Assembly: GCA_049999805.1 (NCBI GenBank) | Contig: JBNGIO010006356.1 | Location: forward strand, 472,614 to 497,245 | Source: Folioceros fuciformis | Lineage: Eukaryota; Anthocerotophyta; Anthocerotopsida; Anthocerotales | Direction of reading: 5' to 3' | Length of the DNA stretch: 24,632 bases | Translations under genes and position numbers: made by a program | Shown: one piece after another, positions 1 through 9,543 of the stretch | Numbering within the stretch: position 1 is the first letter of the stretch | Layout of the letters: each line of letters opens with the position of its first letter | The notes under the pieces: model-generated | Seen by the model: the letters and a program-made list of their open reading frames with translations, nothing else | What the model was told of the DNA's origin: nothing | Database searches by the model: none

Positions 1-30
1 TACAGATGCTATGTTGAGCCCGAGGGGGAG
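1..30 (+). mobile_element. 3' end of a Ty1/copia-type element: last internal bases and polypurine tract
   Basis: The purine run GAGGGGGAG (22-30) lies directly before TGTTGAG. That is the usual arrangement of polypurine tract and 3' LTR start in plant copia elements, where the tract primes plus-strand DNA synthesis. The element body lies upstream, outside the window, so its coding part cannot be judged. Confidence 0.6.
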
Positions 31-412
31 TGTTGAGTTATCGAGCTCTATATGAGCTAAACTCATGTGGTGTTAGTTATCCCAGTTGGGTTCATACTAG
101 ACTAGTTCTAGTTATTAGTGAACTTAGGATAGTGTAGATTATCCCATATTGAACCTGGAAGTTGTGTAGCCCTAAATGTACTACTTAAATGGAGACCTCG
201 GACCTCCATAGTAAGACAGTGGTGATGTGTATTGATTTCATGGTTGTGATCACCAATACCACCCTCTCTTCTCTCCTCTCCTCTCCTACACTTGCACGTA
301 GACTGGAGTCGATCCTATTGACATCCTCAATGGCAGGTCTAGCCTCTTATACTACCTTGGCCCAAACCTCCATCTCTATCTATTAGGGTTAGCCTCAGTC
401 AACCACCCAACA
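31..412 (+). repeat. Candidate 3' LTR of the upstream copia element
   Basis: The left edge is well placed because TGTTGAG follows a polypurine tract. The right edge is a guess: CAACA at 408-412 would pair with the TGTTG start as the short terminal inverted repeat of an LTR, giving about 380 bp. A pyrimidine-rich stretch near 259-289 fits an LTR leader. No target duplication can be checked because the 5' LTR is outside the window. The small ORF over this stretch shows no protein family and is probably fortuitous. Confidence 0.45.
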
Positions 413-421
413 ATCTCTCTT

Positions 422-506
422 TGACCTAAGCCGCCCCTAATTCTGACCTAAACCTAACTCTAACCTAACCCTAACTTTGACCCAAACCTAGTTCTGACCT
501 AATAGG
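422..506. repeat. Degenerate telomere-like CCTAA repeats
   Basis: About 85 bp are dominated by CCTAA, CCTAAC, CCCTAAC and variants such as ACCCAAACCTAG, resembling a worn interstitial form of the plant telomere repeat CCCTAAA. The units are irregular, so an unrelated low-complexity origin is possible. The following 507-918 shows no gene or clear element structure. Confidence 0.4.
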
Positions 507-918
507 GATTGTGTCCCATTGACACCACTGGGTGCCCTTACCAAAATTGACCAACCTCTCAAGACTACCAAAATGGTCAGTGCCTCTCAACCCTCTCCCT
601 CCTCTCTCAAATCATTCCATCCCTTCTCTCAGATTATTCCAGCAACCTTTCAAAGACACATCTCGCCTCACCATTAATCTAGCTACTAATCTAACCTAAT
701 CTTTTAACCATTTCACCACAGGGTTCACTTAGAGATTCCCAAAAAGAGAAATCCTACCATTTTCCAAGGACCTATTCAGCATGTGGAGTCCACAGGGCGC
801 TGAGCCGTTTGAGACTGAGCCGAGGTCCTGATTTCCCTTGCCACTAGGGGAACGTGGAGATCCCAAGACTGTCAAGATCCGTGTGGCCGGATCCGCAAGG
901 GCTGAATGATTCGCAGGC

Positions 919-1185
919 TAGCTGAAGTGAAGGGATAGAACCGTGAGCTTGGAGGGCTATCCAGTCCTAGTATCCACACTATGCTTAAAGGCTACAAGGA
1001 GTGAAGCCATTGTGTTCCAATTTCCAGGGGATAGCTGAAGCAAAGAGAGGAAGAGTTGGGGTGAAATGCATAGAAGTGAAGAGTGAGTTGCTGAAGTGCA
1101 GGAGTGTGTGTTGAAGTGAAGGGTGGAGGGCTGAAGTGAAGAGGAAGGGACTGAAGTGGGAATCATGGAGAGCTGAAGGGCTGAA
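919..1185 (+). repeat. Degenerate short repeats of a GCTGAAGTGAAGRG motif
   Basis: Variants of GCTGAAGTGAAG recur at about 919, 1028, 1090, 1111, 1131, 1151 and 1171, with unequal spacing of roughly 20 bp in the densest part (1090-1185). Open frames on the opposite strand are by-products of this purine-rich composition. From 1186 to 1848 I see no gene, only unclassified, probably transposon-derived sequence. Confidence 0.5.
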
Positions 1186-1848
1186 GATCAAGAGTGTGAG
1201 TTGTGTGAGCTGATTTGGGGATAGGTTAGACTTCTAGCCTTTTTGTTGTGTGTGTATGGTCAGGCCTATAGACCGGCTGATAGGTAGAAGTGTGATAGGT
1301 AGTGTTCCTTGGCACTGGTTCACTCCCTTGGGAGCGAATCATAAGACTGCAACGACAATAAGGGGATGTGTGGTCCTTTGGTGGTTCTTGGGTGCAAGAA
1401 ATCACTCCACACTTACTTTCTATAGTAGTCTCCCAAATAGGGGATAGGTCCTTGGTGCCTTCCAACTATCCCACATTGTATCCCTAGCCCTATTGGGTCT
1501 CTCAAGAAGTGGAAGAGAACCTCCCTTGCTACCACAGGGTGGCGGAATGCCATCCTGCCGAAGCAAAGTGTGTGTAAGCTCAAGGGCGAAAGATAGCCAA
1601 GGACAATATGGAGGCTCTCCAAATGGAAGGCACATTGCTTAGGTTGAGTAGTCCTATCTTGTATTAACCCCGAACTCGAGATCTGACAAAAATAATAAAC
1701 ACCTCAACAAAAATCTACCCTATAGCCTGACCATCCACTCACTACGATTTTTCCTTGGCTTGATGGTTTGGTTCGACTAACAACTCCACGGCGCAACATT
1801 AAATGTTCGCTGGTGGGGTGATGCTAACTGCTAGTCGTGAGCTTGAAG

Positions 1849-2999
1849 TTAAGGTTGGAGGTGGCGATAGTAATGAAGCATCATTCGTGGGAGACTCACC
1901 CCTCCCTCAATGGTGATGGGAAGAGCAATTGTTCCCTCTTTTGGTGGGCCTCCTAGACTTAGTCCCAGTTTCGGCGTAAGGGAATGTTGGCTTCGGTCCA
2001 AACTAGCCGGATTGGATGGGACTGTCCTTGGGCCTAACATAGGCTTGACTAGCTCTTCAGTGTTGTTGAGCAGCTCCACTTCTTCATCGGATTCCTTAAG
2101 GACACAAAGCATCTCTTCGTGCTAGAAGCTGGAACTGTCATCCACTTGCTGGATGGTGTTTGTCATCGTTCATCGTAGGGTTCGGTACTCTTATCGCCAA
2201 TGAGCCTCTGGTAGGTCAGCCTCGACCTATGTCTCAAGAAGCCTCAACCTTAGAATTCCAACTCTCCATCTCGCAGACCTTTATTTGAAGACCTGTGTTC
2301 TCATTGCGAAGTTCTTCCATCTGCCCCTCCAACCTCTTCCATTCAATTTTCCCGCCATGTTTTTGGTAGTTCTTCACATGAGGGCCATCTCGGCCCTTAG
2401 TGTCTGGATTTCATGTTGAGAAGTCCAGTTTGCAGCCTAGGAGTTGCGGTACGTCACTTGAAGTTTGTCGTTATGGTAAAGCTCTCCACTCTCGTTTGCC
2501 CCCCCAATTTTGCTCCCCCTTATACCGATCTCGGTTTGCTACATGTTGTCTACAAGTCTCTTGTAGCTCGGACTCTTTTTGCACACAAGGTGCCCGTTCT
2601 TCTTCAATGGCATCTTCACTTGCCATCCCTTGGGCTTGTTGTAAATGTGCACACTCTGCTTTAGCCTCCCGGAGTTGCTTGCTTAACATGCTCTTCTCTT
2701 CTCCTCAGGCGTCGCGTTGTTTTTGGAGGTCCAAGATCGTGGCTTTGGCTTTGGTACCCTCTTGGACAGCCTGGTCTTTCTCCGAGCATAGTGCCTCGAA
2801 CTCCTCTTGGAGGGTTGTGGTGATCTCCATTGCCCGTGCATGGAGACCCGTGATCTGGGCTACCAACTCTGCCATGTGCCATCGAAGGGCCACAATTTCT
2901 CCCTCCCTGACTGCTACCTGTGTGAAGGACCAAGCAAATCCTTTGGCTATGGAGGTTACTATACTATTCCTTGTATGGCATGTATTGCCCGCTCCGACG
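1849..2999 (-). pseudogene. Decayed coiled-coil protein gene, possibly retrotransposon gag-like
   Basis: One minus-strand frame reads from about 2999 down to about 2225 with only a few stops (near 2705, 2471 and 2412). It encodes heptad-rich, Glu/Lys/Gln-rich protein, including the segments LQEEFEALCSEKDQAVQEG, MLSKQLREAKAECAHLQQ and LEGQMEELRNENTGLQIK. That pattern is a long coiled coil. A small indel near 2410 is likely, since a neighbouring frame also has heptad-like text there. The frame at 2112-1849 (acidic, then Pro/Ser-rich) may be the downstream continuation after a frameshift. No catalytic motif is visible. Coiled coils of this kind occur in plant transposon proteins and in host proteins, and I cannot say which this is. 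The longest plus-strand ORF here (2400-3002) is its antisense shadow. Confidence 0.45.
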
Positions 3000-3034
3000 T
3001 AGCTATGTTATAAAAATGGCTTTGAGCATGCATA

Positions 3035-3115
3035 CGAGCCCTGGCGAAGGAGGTCCAGATGGCCTACCTGAGGCCATCTTCTGAGCCCATCTGGACCTCC
3101 TTTGCACGGGCTTCG
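3035..3115. repeat. Foldback: perfect 14-bp inverted repeat with longer imperfect arms
   Basis: GGAGGTCCAGATGG (3049-3062) is the exact reverse complement of 3087-3100, separated by 24 bases. The similarity continues outward with a few mismatches to about 3035 and 3115, where CGAGCCC faces GGGCTTCG. It lies just upstream of the minus-strand coiled-coil pseudogene. From 3116 to 4440 I find no gene: several short ORFs have no family features, and the sequence becomes AT-rich beyond about 3700. Confidence 0.7.
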
Positions 3116-4444
3116 CAACAAGCCTCCATGGTTTTCTTGCTTCAAGGAGCTAATATGGCACTACCTTTACAAACCAAAGCAGAGAGCGGGGAAATAAGCC
3201 GGAGCATATGGAGGGATGATGTAGGGAGGGAGGAGTGCGCAGAGAGGTTGGGGGAGTTGACAGCCAGCTATGGGAACATTCAGCACTAGGAGGTGAGGTG
3301 TTGGAGTCACGCATGAGGTAGCAAGGGAGCAAAAAAGGCAAGATGGCGGTGAGGAGTGGAAAGAATAGTGGGGGTTGGGAGAGTAATCCCTAGTGTGCCA
3401 CATTGCAAAACCTTACACCGCTCATCTCTAACTTGTTCAGCTGATCCAACCAATTTGCGACGGTTACACTTGCTCTCCCTAATATCATAAATTTGAAGAT
3501 GAGTCGGTCATGACTTCCTTCAATTGGATTGCTAGCTAGTCTTTGCCAAGCCATCCTTCCACACACCCAAATTCATGAGTCGTACTGGAGTCCAAAGTAA
3601 AGTGAAGAGAGGAAAGAAAGAAAAAAGATTCAAATAAGACATGGGTGAGGCAATCCAGTCATCTACCAATGGAGTGCTACTCCACTTATTTTTAGCATCT
3701 ACCGAGTGCCTTCGGATCAAAAGTTCTATTCACATATACATTTTACACCAATACAAATAAAAGCAACTTTGGAGGCATTTCAGGTTCATAGAAAAGTGGT
3801 TTTCCAAGCTAGCATTCTTTCCACGGAGAAAGCCTTTTTCCATGGGTGACAACATGGAGAAGCCTATGTGCCTCCCATTTAAAGCCTACCCCTCTTCAAA
3901 GATGTTTACTTCATAAAAGTTTTTATGTTTATGAGTCAATCTACTTGTTAAGTAAAGTGAATTTGGTTGAGTTTTTAAGAACTTCCTATGAAAAGAATAG
4001 GTCTTGAATAGAATGGAGTGACACCCTACTTAGTCTACTTGTAAAATTGAGTCCTTCCTCTAGGGTTGACCTCTCCTTTTCTACTCAAAACCAGCCTCCT
4101 TTTAGTATATGAGTAAGGCTAAGGTGGTGTCATTCTTTGAGTGTCATTGATTGATCTATAGGCTCTATTTGTATTTATCATATATACCATACTCCATACA
4201 CCTTGTTATACTACCCCTTAGAAGGCCCTATGGCCCTCCTCCATATCCTAAGGGAGTTTAGGAGGGAGGTTCGACTGGTGCCTTATGGGCTTCTTCCCAA
4301 CCCTTTAAAGGGATATATTACTAGCTATACATAGCATGCTAGAGGCAACCTATATACACACGCAGCACTTAAAGAGCCTTGGATGAAGTTATAACATGCT
4401 GCCACTCGAAATATGTATTTGCTCCTCTCATTGATACCCTTCAC

Positions 4445-4669
4445 CTAATAGACGTAACGTAGACTTCCCAATCCTGCATTCTCTTCTTCTTCTTCTTGGA
4501 TTGCAATACAATAGCCAGTAACAAAATTGGCTAACTCCTTAGGTGGCAACCATGCAACATGAATGTCTTGTTTTGTTGCTTGAAGAATAATAGGTGTTGC
4601 TAGTGCCGATGCCAACACCAACCCTATTTGTTCAAAGCTTTTTGCTTTCTTCTGAATTTGGATCTTCAT
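4445..4669 (-). CDS. Small hypothetical ORF (74 aa)
   Basis: An ATG-started frame encodes a Lys-rich N-terminus (MKIQIQKKAKSF), a short hydrophobic stretch (GLVLASALATPIIL) and a run of glutamates produced by a CTT/GAA microsatellite. I do not recognise it. It begins about 90 bases downstream, in the same orientation, of the LTR-like block at 4762-5151, so it could be the start of that element's internal region. It does not resemble copia gag. A chance ORF in AT-rich DNA is about as likely. Confidence 0.2.
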   Translation of the reverse strand: MKIQIQKKAKSFEQIGLVLASALATPIILQATKQDIHVAWLPPKELANFVTGYCIAIQEEEEENAGLGSLRYVY

Positions 4670-4761
4670 GTTTCTTCTTGATCACAAGCATCTTTTAACA
4701 AACGCCATATGTGGTCCCCTCATTTTGAAATGCAATCGTTAGTGAATTGTCAAAGAATTAG

Positions 4762-5151
4762 TGTTGAGTAGAATTAAAGATATAAAATAAATAACCTCAA
4801 ATCAAGCTTGATAAGCTCAAGTTGCTGAAAGATACATGATGAATAACTCCACAAAGAAGCCAATATGCTACTTTCCATATGTTTTGCATCTTTATATAAG
4901 GAGTCAGAATGAGCTTAATTAACATGTTATAGGAATAGACCTTCATAAGAAATTAAAGTTGTACCATTCACAAATAGACTTTCCAACTTCTATAATAGAT
5001 TTTATATGTATTCCCGTATTCTTTTCTTTTTATTTTCCAAATTTTACCTTTTTTATTTTTACCCCTATTTTCTAGATTTAATTCCAAAAATTCCAACTCA
5101 ACTCTAAATCACCTGCTTTCTTTTCCTCCTAGTTCGGGGCCTATTCCAACA
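4762..5151 (-). repeat. LTR-like block (about 390 bp), possible copia LTR
   Basis: On the minus strand the block starts TGTTGGAATAGG and ends CTCAACA, giving the TG...CA ends and TGTTG/CAACA inverted termini of an LTR. A TATA-like CTTATATAAA sits at 4900-4891, about 250 bases from the start, as in an LTR promoter. Against this, the flanking bases show no target duplication, no initiator-tRNA primer site follows the end, and the preceding CCCCGGGG is not a clean polypurine tract. It may be a degraded LTR of an incomplete element. Confidence 0.35.
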
Positions 5152-5399
5152 CCCCGGGGTTAGTCTTCCATAGCCAAAAAACCACTGCGACTGGAAGCTG
5201 ATTCTACTGAATAACTTGTCGTTTTCAGGCCAGGTTCCAGCTGCTGATCCCACTCCTTGCCACCTCTTCTCTATCTTTCTCACTGCTCATACTCCTCTCC
5301 TAGAAGCAGGCTCAGCCACCAAGGGAAAATAGTTGCAGAGGAAGGCTTAGCAGGCGACCATCCAGCAAGGAAGAGGCGGCATCCGCAAATCTTTGAAGA

Positions 5400-5888
5400 T
5401 CAGACATCCTCCGAAGTCTCATGATAGTCTAAGAGGTGATAGATCCTTGTGGTGGTAGGGTCAACAGGCTGTAGGGCTAGCTCATTGGCGGCAGGATGTG
5501 CTAGAAGTCTAAATAAGTGGCTGGTGATAGCCGCCTTGGCTAGTGGTCCTATTAAAATAATATTTGTCAAGTTAGAGAGAGGTGAAGTTAGAGAGAGAGA
5601 GGCTCCTATAAGATCAGGTGAGCCTGTAGGAGGTAGGTCATCAGTCACTTCACGAGCTCTTGTGGTCTGTCCCTGCTTGGTCCAGGACCTGCAGCGTGTT
5701 GCCGGCTGTGCAACGTCTAGTTGGATCGCAAGCAACGTGTTGCCGGTTGTATAGTGTCTGGTAGAATCATGAGGTGTAATGACTAGGGTGAAGGGGCTCG
5801 CCCCTATCTCTCGATTGTAAAGGATGTGTCTTTCTCTCGTCCTGTCCACTCTTGTTCCCTGATTGGACAAGTGCTGTAGGCTGGCCAT
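5400..5888 (-). CDS. Hypothetical ORF (162 aa), unrecognised
   Basis: This is an uninterrupted ATG-to-stop frame, the longest in the left flank. The product is Thr/Leu/Ala-rich, with a stretch such as SLTSPLSNLTNIILIGPLAK near the middle and no motif I can name. Part of it overlies a degenerate 41-bp tandem duplication (5692-5773) and a GA-rich stretch (about 5575-5612), which argues for low-complexity repeat DNA rather than a conserved gene. It has no obvious partner or promoter. The opposite strand also carries a 101-codon ORF over the same DNA. Confidence 0.2.
   Translation of the reverse strand: MASLQHLSNQGTRVDRTRERHILYNREIGASPFTLVITPHDSTRHYTTGNTLLAIQLDVAQPATRCRSWTKQGQTTRAREVTDDLPPTGSPDLIGASLSLTSPLSNLTNIILIGPLAKAAITSHLFRLLAHPAANELALQPVDPTTTRIYHLLDYHETSEDV
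5692..5773. repeat. Degenerate 41-bp tandem duplication
   Basis: Two adjacent 41-base units (5692-5732 and 5733-5773) share about 29 of 41 positions. Each contains CGTGTTGCCGG near its start. Most differences are transitions, consistent with an old duplication decaying by C-to-T change. Confidence 0.5.
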
Positions 5889-6116
5889 GTTTCATGGCGT
5901 CTAGTAAGGTTGTGGGGAGGAATTATTCGAGAGGGGAGTGTGTTTCCCTCTTTCTCTTCTTTGGGGTTAGGCTAGTGACTCTTGCTGGGTAGGGGGAGTC
6001 AGTAGGGAAGTGTAGAAGGTAGTGATGTCGTTGTTGGTTGCTGGTGTTCGTGTTGGTGTTGGTGCTGGAGCGAGAGAGTGAGTGAGGGAGGTCGCAGACT
6101 TGAGAAGTTAGGGTCA

Positions 6117-6410
6117 TTGTAGTGACTGAAGTGAGTTTGTGGGCATCAAGAGAGGTGCAGTTGACCGCTGGACAGCGAGGCCTGTCCCATGCCTGATCGG
6201 AGCTGGAGGGAAGCCCTCGAATCCGTCATCGAGTCGATTGAGTTTGACCCTCCATGCATGGCAGCGAGGAACCCCATCGCTCCGTCGTGAGAACGAAACC
6301 CAATGTCCCACGACGAAACCCAATGTCTCAACGATAGTGGGATAAGTGTGGCCACTAAAGGTGGAACCCGTTGGCAATCGGTGCCCAAGGTTTTGCCGCC
6401 ACAGGGACAA
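6117..6410 (-). repeat. Left copy of a dispersed ~290-bp inverted repeat pair
   Basis: The minus strand closely matches the plus strand at about 23712-23985 over roughly 270 bases, including CACTTATCCCACTATCG (17 of 17) and CGAGGCCTGTCC-like segments. Compared with the right copy, this one carries a 20-bp direct duplication around CGAAACCCAATGTC (about 6294-6335). Neither copy has recognisable transposon termini, so the family is unassigned. The minus-strand frame over it (6410-6114) is similar to that of the partner, but this may simply reflect DNA identity. Confidence 0.75.
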
Positions 6411-6539
6411 CAGTGTGTCACAGTGGATGGTGGAAACACAGGTGCTGGCCTACATTAGGGACGCGAAGTTTGGCAAAGGCAGAGTCACACTAGCATCTAG
6501 GGTGGTCTTCAAGGCTCATCTCGTTTTTGGGCTTACTTA

Positions 6540-6607
6540 CGGCCCCGATCTTGATAAAACTACCAGGCACTTGCGGCCCCGATCTTGATAAAACTACCAG
6601 GCACTTG
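6540..6607. repeat. Perfect 34-bp tandem duplication
   Basis: Two identical adjacent 34-base units (6540-6573, 6574-6607) begin CGGCCCCGATCTTGATAAAA. Perfect identity in otherwise decayed DNA indicates a recent duplication. It sits just upstream of the ATG at 6617. Confidence 0.95.
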
Positions 6608-6616
6608 GGAGGTCAG

Positions 6617-7125
6617 ATGGGAAGAAGACATGTTAGTGTGCCTACGGAGATGGATCTTGACAATGACAAGCACACTCGGAAAGCAGGGTCGGCACTAGCA
6701 AATACTTTCTGTGACCCTCTTAAAGAGAGCCAAGTTGCAACCGGGGATTCAGACAAGTTGTTGCACGGGTTTCAACTTGCATGCCACGCGAGTGCACCGG
6801 CCAGGAGAGACTTGAAGGCGTTGTTTGATGCCACCAAGCCACACATTGCCTCTAAGGTGTTACTGACTGCTTGCAGTAAGATTCGCACTTCGGTGGGTGT
6901 CTCTGGAGTAACCCTGGACACTGTTCCTGAGGGGGTGGAGGAATGGTCAGTGCCCTCGGGTAAGCCTGTGGATGGTGGGAATGTTTTGGCAGCTTGTAAG
7001 GGTGTAGGGCAGCAAGTCTGGAGACAGGTACACAAACCGGATGTTTTGAGCTCGAAGAAAACTTTTGGGTTTGGCTCTCATGAGGTTGCTGCCCGGGAGG
7101 ATCAGGGCCTGGTGGTAGGTGTGCC
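6617..7125 (+). CDS. Candidate LINE ORF1 N-terminal part, cut by the assembly gap
   Basis: From ATG 6617 a frame stays open for about 170 codons up to the run of N. The product is mixed in composition (segments such as SKVLLTACSKIRTSVGVSG and HKPDVLSSKKTFGFGSHEV), without a domain I recognise. Its position, upstream on the same strand as ORF2, suggests the beginning of ORF1, which in plant L1 elements encodes an RNA-binding protein. No zinc knuckle is seen here. The frame also extends upstream of the chosen ATG through the 34-bp duplication. It could instead be unrelated sequence next to the LINE. Confidence 0.35.
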
Positions 7126-7225
7126 NNNNNNNNNNNNNNNNNNNNNNNNNNNNNNNNNNNNNNNNNNNNNNNNNNNNNNNNNNNNNNNNNNNNNNNNNNN
7201 NNNNNNNNNNNNNNNNNNNNNNNNN
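7126..7225. other. Assembly gap (100 N)
   Basis: Exactly 100 undetermined bases, a conventional placeholder length, so the true distance is unknown. Reading frames that appear to cross it are not supported. Confidence 0.99.
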
Positions 7226-7419
7226 ACGATTCCCGGGGGTCGGTGGGTGCAGAGAGTTGTGCCGATTTTTTGGCCCCGGAAGGATCCTTGGTGCTGGATC
7301 TGGCTGTTCGTCCCTCTGGCTTTTCGGCGGTGGGCTTTGGGCTCCTCCTCGTGCTAGTAAGGGGAGGCGAGGGAAGCGCACCTCAGGAGCTGACGGAGGG
7401 TGGACACATTCGCGAGGCA

Positions 7420-7610
7420 AGTGTGGACGGTCTGGGGAACCATCCTAGCAGGCGACTTCAACCAGCCCCTCCTGGGGCTCTGGACGACTGGCTTCTGCGA
7501 GCACGATCCAGCGAGGCTTCTCTAGGTTCGGGGGATGTGGGGAAGAGATGCAAGATTCTCCCATCGAGATGGTTTGGGAGGACGAGGTCTTGGCTGCAAG
7601 GATTGCTGTC
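7420..7610 (+). repeat. Diverged module A, matching module B at 7975-8170
   Basis: Ordered matches with module B include GGACGGTCT, AGCCCCTCC followed by GGGG, GCACGATC followed by AGCG, and an ATGGT.TGGGA segment. At protein level, EMVWEDEVLAARI resembles TMVWENHVSEARE of module B, and APPGALDDWLLRARSS resembles APPGDVGEGCCRARSS, although different frames carry these pieces. This is an old duplication of a formerly coding segment. A weaker third relative may lie around 9090-9210. Confidence 0.5.
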
Positions 7611-7848
7611 GAGGCGGTGGTCCAGCTTGTCGGGGGGGTCTTGGTGTCGGTGCAAGCAAACTCGTCGTTGGCTTCTCTTAAGGCTCAGAAGAACTGCTCC
7701 AAAGTAGCCACTGGTGCAGGCTGGGATTGGGTGGAGGACGTCCCAAGGGCTGGCGGCAGCCATATGATGGGTGATCACGAGAACCTTGGGGTCGCTGTCG
7801 AAGATCGTGCTGCTTTAGTGAGGCATCCGAGTGAGGTGACCGAACGTT

Positions 7849-7880
7849 GGCTGATCAATCCACTGGCTGATCAATCCACT
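7849..7880. repeat. Perfect 16-bp tandem duplication
   Basis: GGCTGATCAATCCACT occurs twice in succession (7849-7864 and 7865-7880). Confidence 0.95.
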
Positions 7881-7974
7881 GGCCTTTCGGCAGCAAGCTC
7901 AAGGCCCCTCTCCCTGCTGACAAAGAGAGATGAGGGATGAGCTATCAAGGAGCCTCCGGTGCGGGGGCCCAACC

Positions 7975-8170
7975 GTGAGGCAGGGAAGGACGGTCTAGAG
8001 AGCCTTGCAGGTAGGTGGCCTCAACAAGCCCCTCCCGGGGATGTTGGCGAAGGGTGCTGTCGGGCACGATCTAGCGTGTCTCCTCCAAGAACGGAGGAAG
8101 AGAGCGGTGTGGAAGTGCTGCAAGCATCTCCTACAACGATGGTGTGGGAAAACCATGTTTCGGAGGCGAG
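7975..8170 (+). repeat. Diverged module B, matching module A at 7420-7610
   Basis: This is the partner of module A, lying about 555 bp downstream in direct orientation. The stretch 7226-9500 around both modules contains overlapping ORFs of 60-155 codons in all three plus frames (for example 7243-7707, 7548-7940, 7959-8378, 8926-9366). None is a family I know. They read as one formerly coding or 5' UTR region now broken by indels. Confidence 0.5.
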
Positions 8171-9258
8171 AGAGTCAAGATATCATCAATTAGACCTGGG
8201 AGAGGCGGGCGCAGTCGGCTCTCAGCGATGGGAGTGTCCATATTGTGTTTGTCCAAGAGGGCGAAGTATTTTTGGATGCTGGGGTGGCTGCTACCTGCCA
8301 AAAAACAACTGTGGAAAGCTAGAGTGGCCTGTCAGGAAGAGAATTCAACAGATGTGCTCCCAGCTGGTCCCGTGGTGATGGGCAGGCAATCTGAAGACTA
8401 TCGGGGGGATCCAGCAGCTAAGAGGTGGGATGCTCAGGCTAAGGGCTGCAGCGCGTCGTATGTTGTAGGGAACAGGCCGGGGTTTTTGTCCCAGGAGTAC
8501 CATTTGGCTTAGGATGGGGACCCTCAACATACTGGTTCCCGGGTAACAGGTTTTGGTTCCCATACATGCAACTTGATGGGGAGGAGGAAGAAGGTCCGAG
8601 GGTGCAGCCTAAAGGGGATCCTAACTCTGAGGTAGGGTGGGGTAGCTTGGTGATCACTCTAGGTGCGCGGCAGCGGTTTTTTCCTCTAGGGACATCGAAA
8701 AGCCACAATCCTCGAGATCGAGATTGTTAGAGTTCTCCGAAGACGGGGGATTCGAGGGGTGGGGAGGTGTTGCATGTACCCCCTACTCTGTTGAGTGGGA
8801 AGGATGAGGTGAATGCAGAGAACGGTGTCGCTGGGCTGGAGATCCATTGTGCCGACAAAAGACAAGGCTAGGAGGAGGCTCTGGATCCCCTAAAGGCGAA
8901 TATGCAGGGGTAGACGAGCGAAAAGGTGCTTTCCAGTGGTGGTGTATGCCAGGTGGGGGACTCACAAGGTGGGAAGGTGAGATCGGTGACGTACCTCCCT
9001 GTTGCTGGCAAGAAAGAGTCCTCTGATTCCGGGCTTGGGGCTACCAATATGGGTCGCCAAGTGGAGGATTTCGCTTATGAGCAACTGGCGGCTTCTGCAG
9101 CGAGGTTATGCGATGGGATGGCTCCTGCGGGCTCGATCCAGTGGTCAAGTTCTGTCCCTCCCTTGCAAGTAGTCGATGTAGAGGTGGGAAGGGAGTCTTC
9201 CAAGGTGCTTCACGGGCCACAGTTTCTCGCTTCTCCGGAGTTTCTCCACAGTTTCTCC

Positions 9259-9316
9259 GGAGCAGACAGGGTGTGGGTTGTTGGGAGGTCCCAACACCCC
9301 ACACCATGTCTGCTCC
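9259..9316. repeat. 58-bp near-perfect palindrome (long hairpin)
   Basis: Arms 9259-9286 and 9289-9316 are 28 bases each, pair at 26 of 28 positions, and are separated by only two bases. Each arm begins or ends with GGAGCAGACA/TGTCTGCTCC. A short direct repeat of TTTCTCC(A/G) lies immediately upstream. Such a structure could stall polymerases or arise from strand switching during reverse transcription or replication. No function is evident. Confidence 0.9.
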
Positions 9317-9543
9317 GGGCCATCAGTCGCCAGGGCTTGGAGGGGGCCTCGAACCTGCTGGAATAGCTGAGTCAGTCAGGTGTAGTAGTATCGGCTGGAA
9401 GTTCCACTGCCTTAGAACACGATGGCTACATTTGGCTTGACCATAGGCAAATAGAGGAACTTGGAGGCGGGGTAGCGAAAAGGACTCGTGTTTCTAAAGA
9501 TTTGGCATCAGGCCTTAAACGCCAGGATCATATTGCTGATTGC

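Noticed and set aside
2400-3002. 200-codon plus-strand ORF, one of the longest in the left flank
   Set aside because: It is Ser/Cys-rich and antisense to the heptad-rich minus-strand frame, so it is best explained as a shadow.
6527-7357. 276-codon ORF appearing to cross the run of N
   Set aside because: Continuity through 100 undetermined bases is not evidence. Only the part before 7126 is listed.
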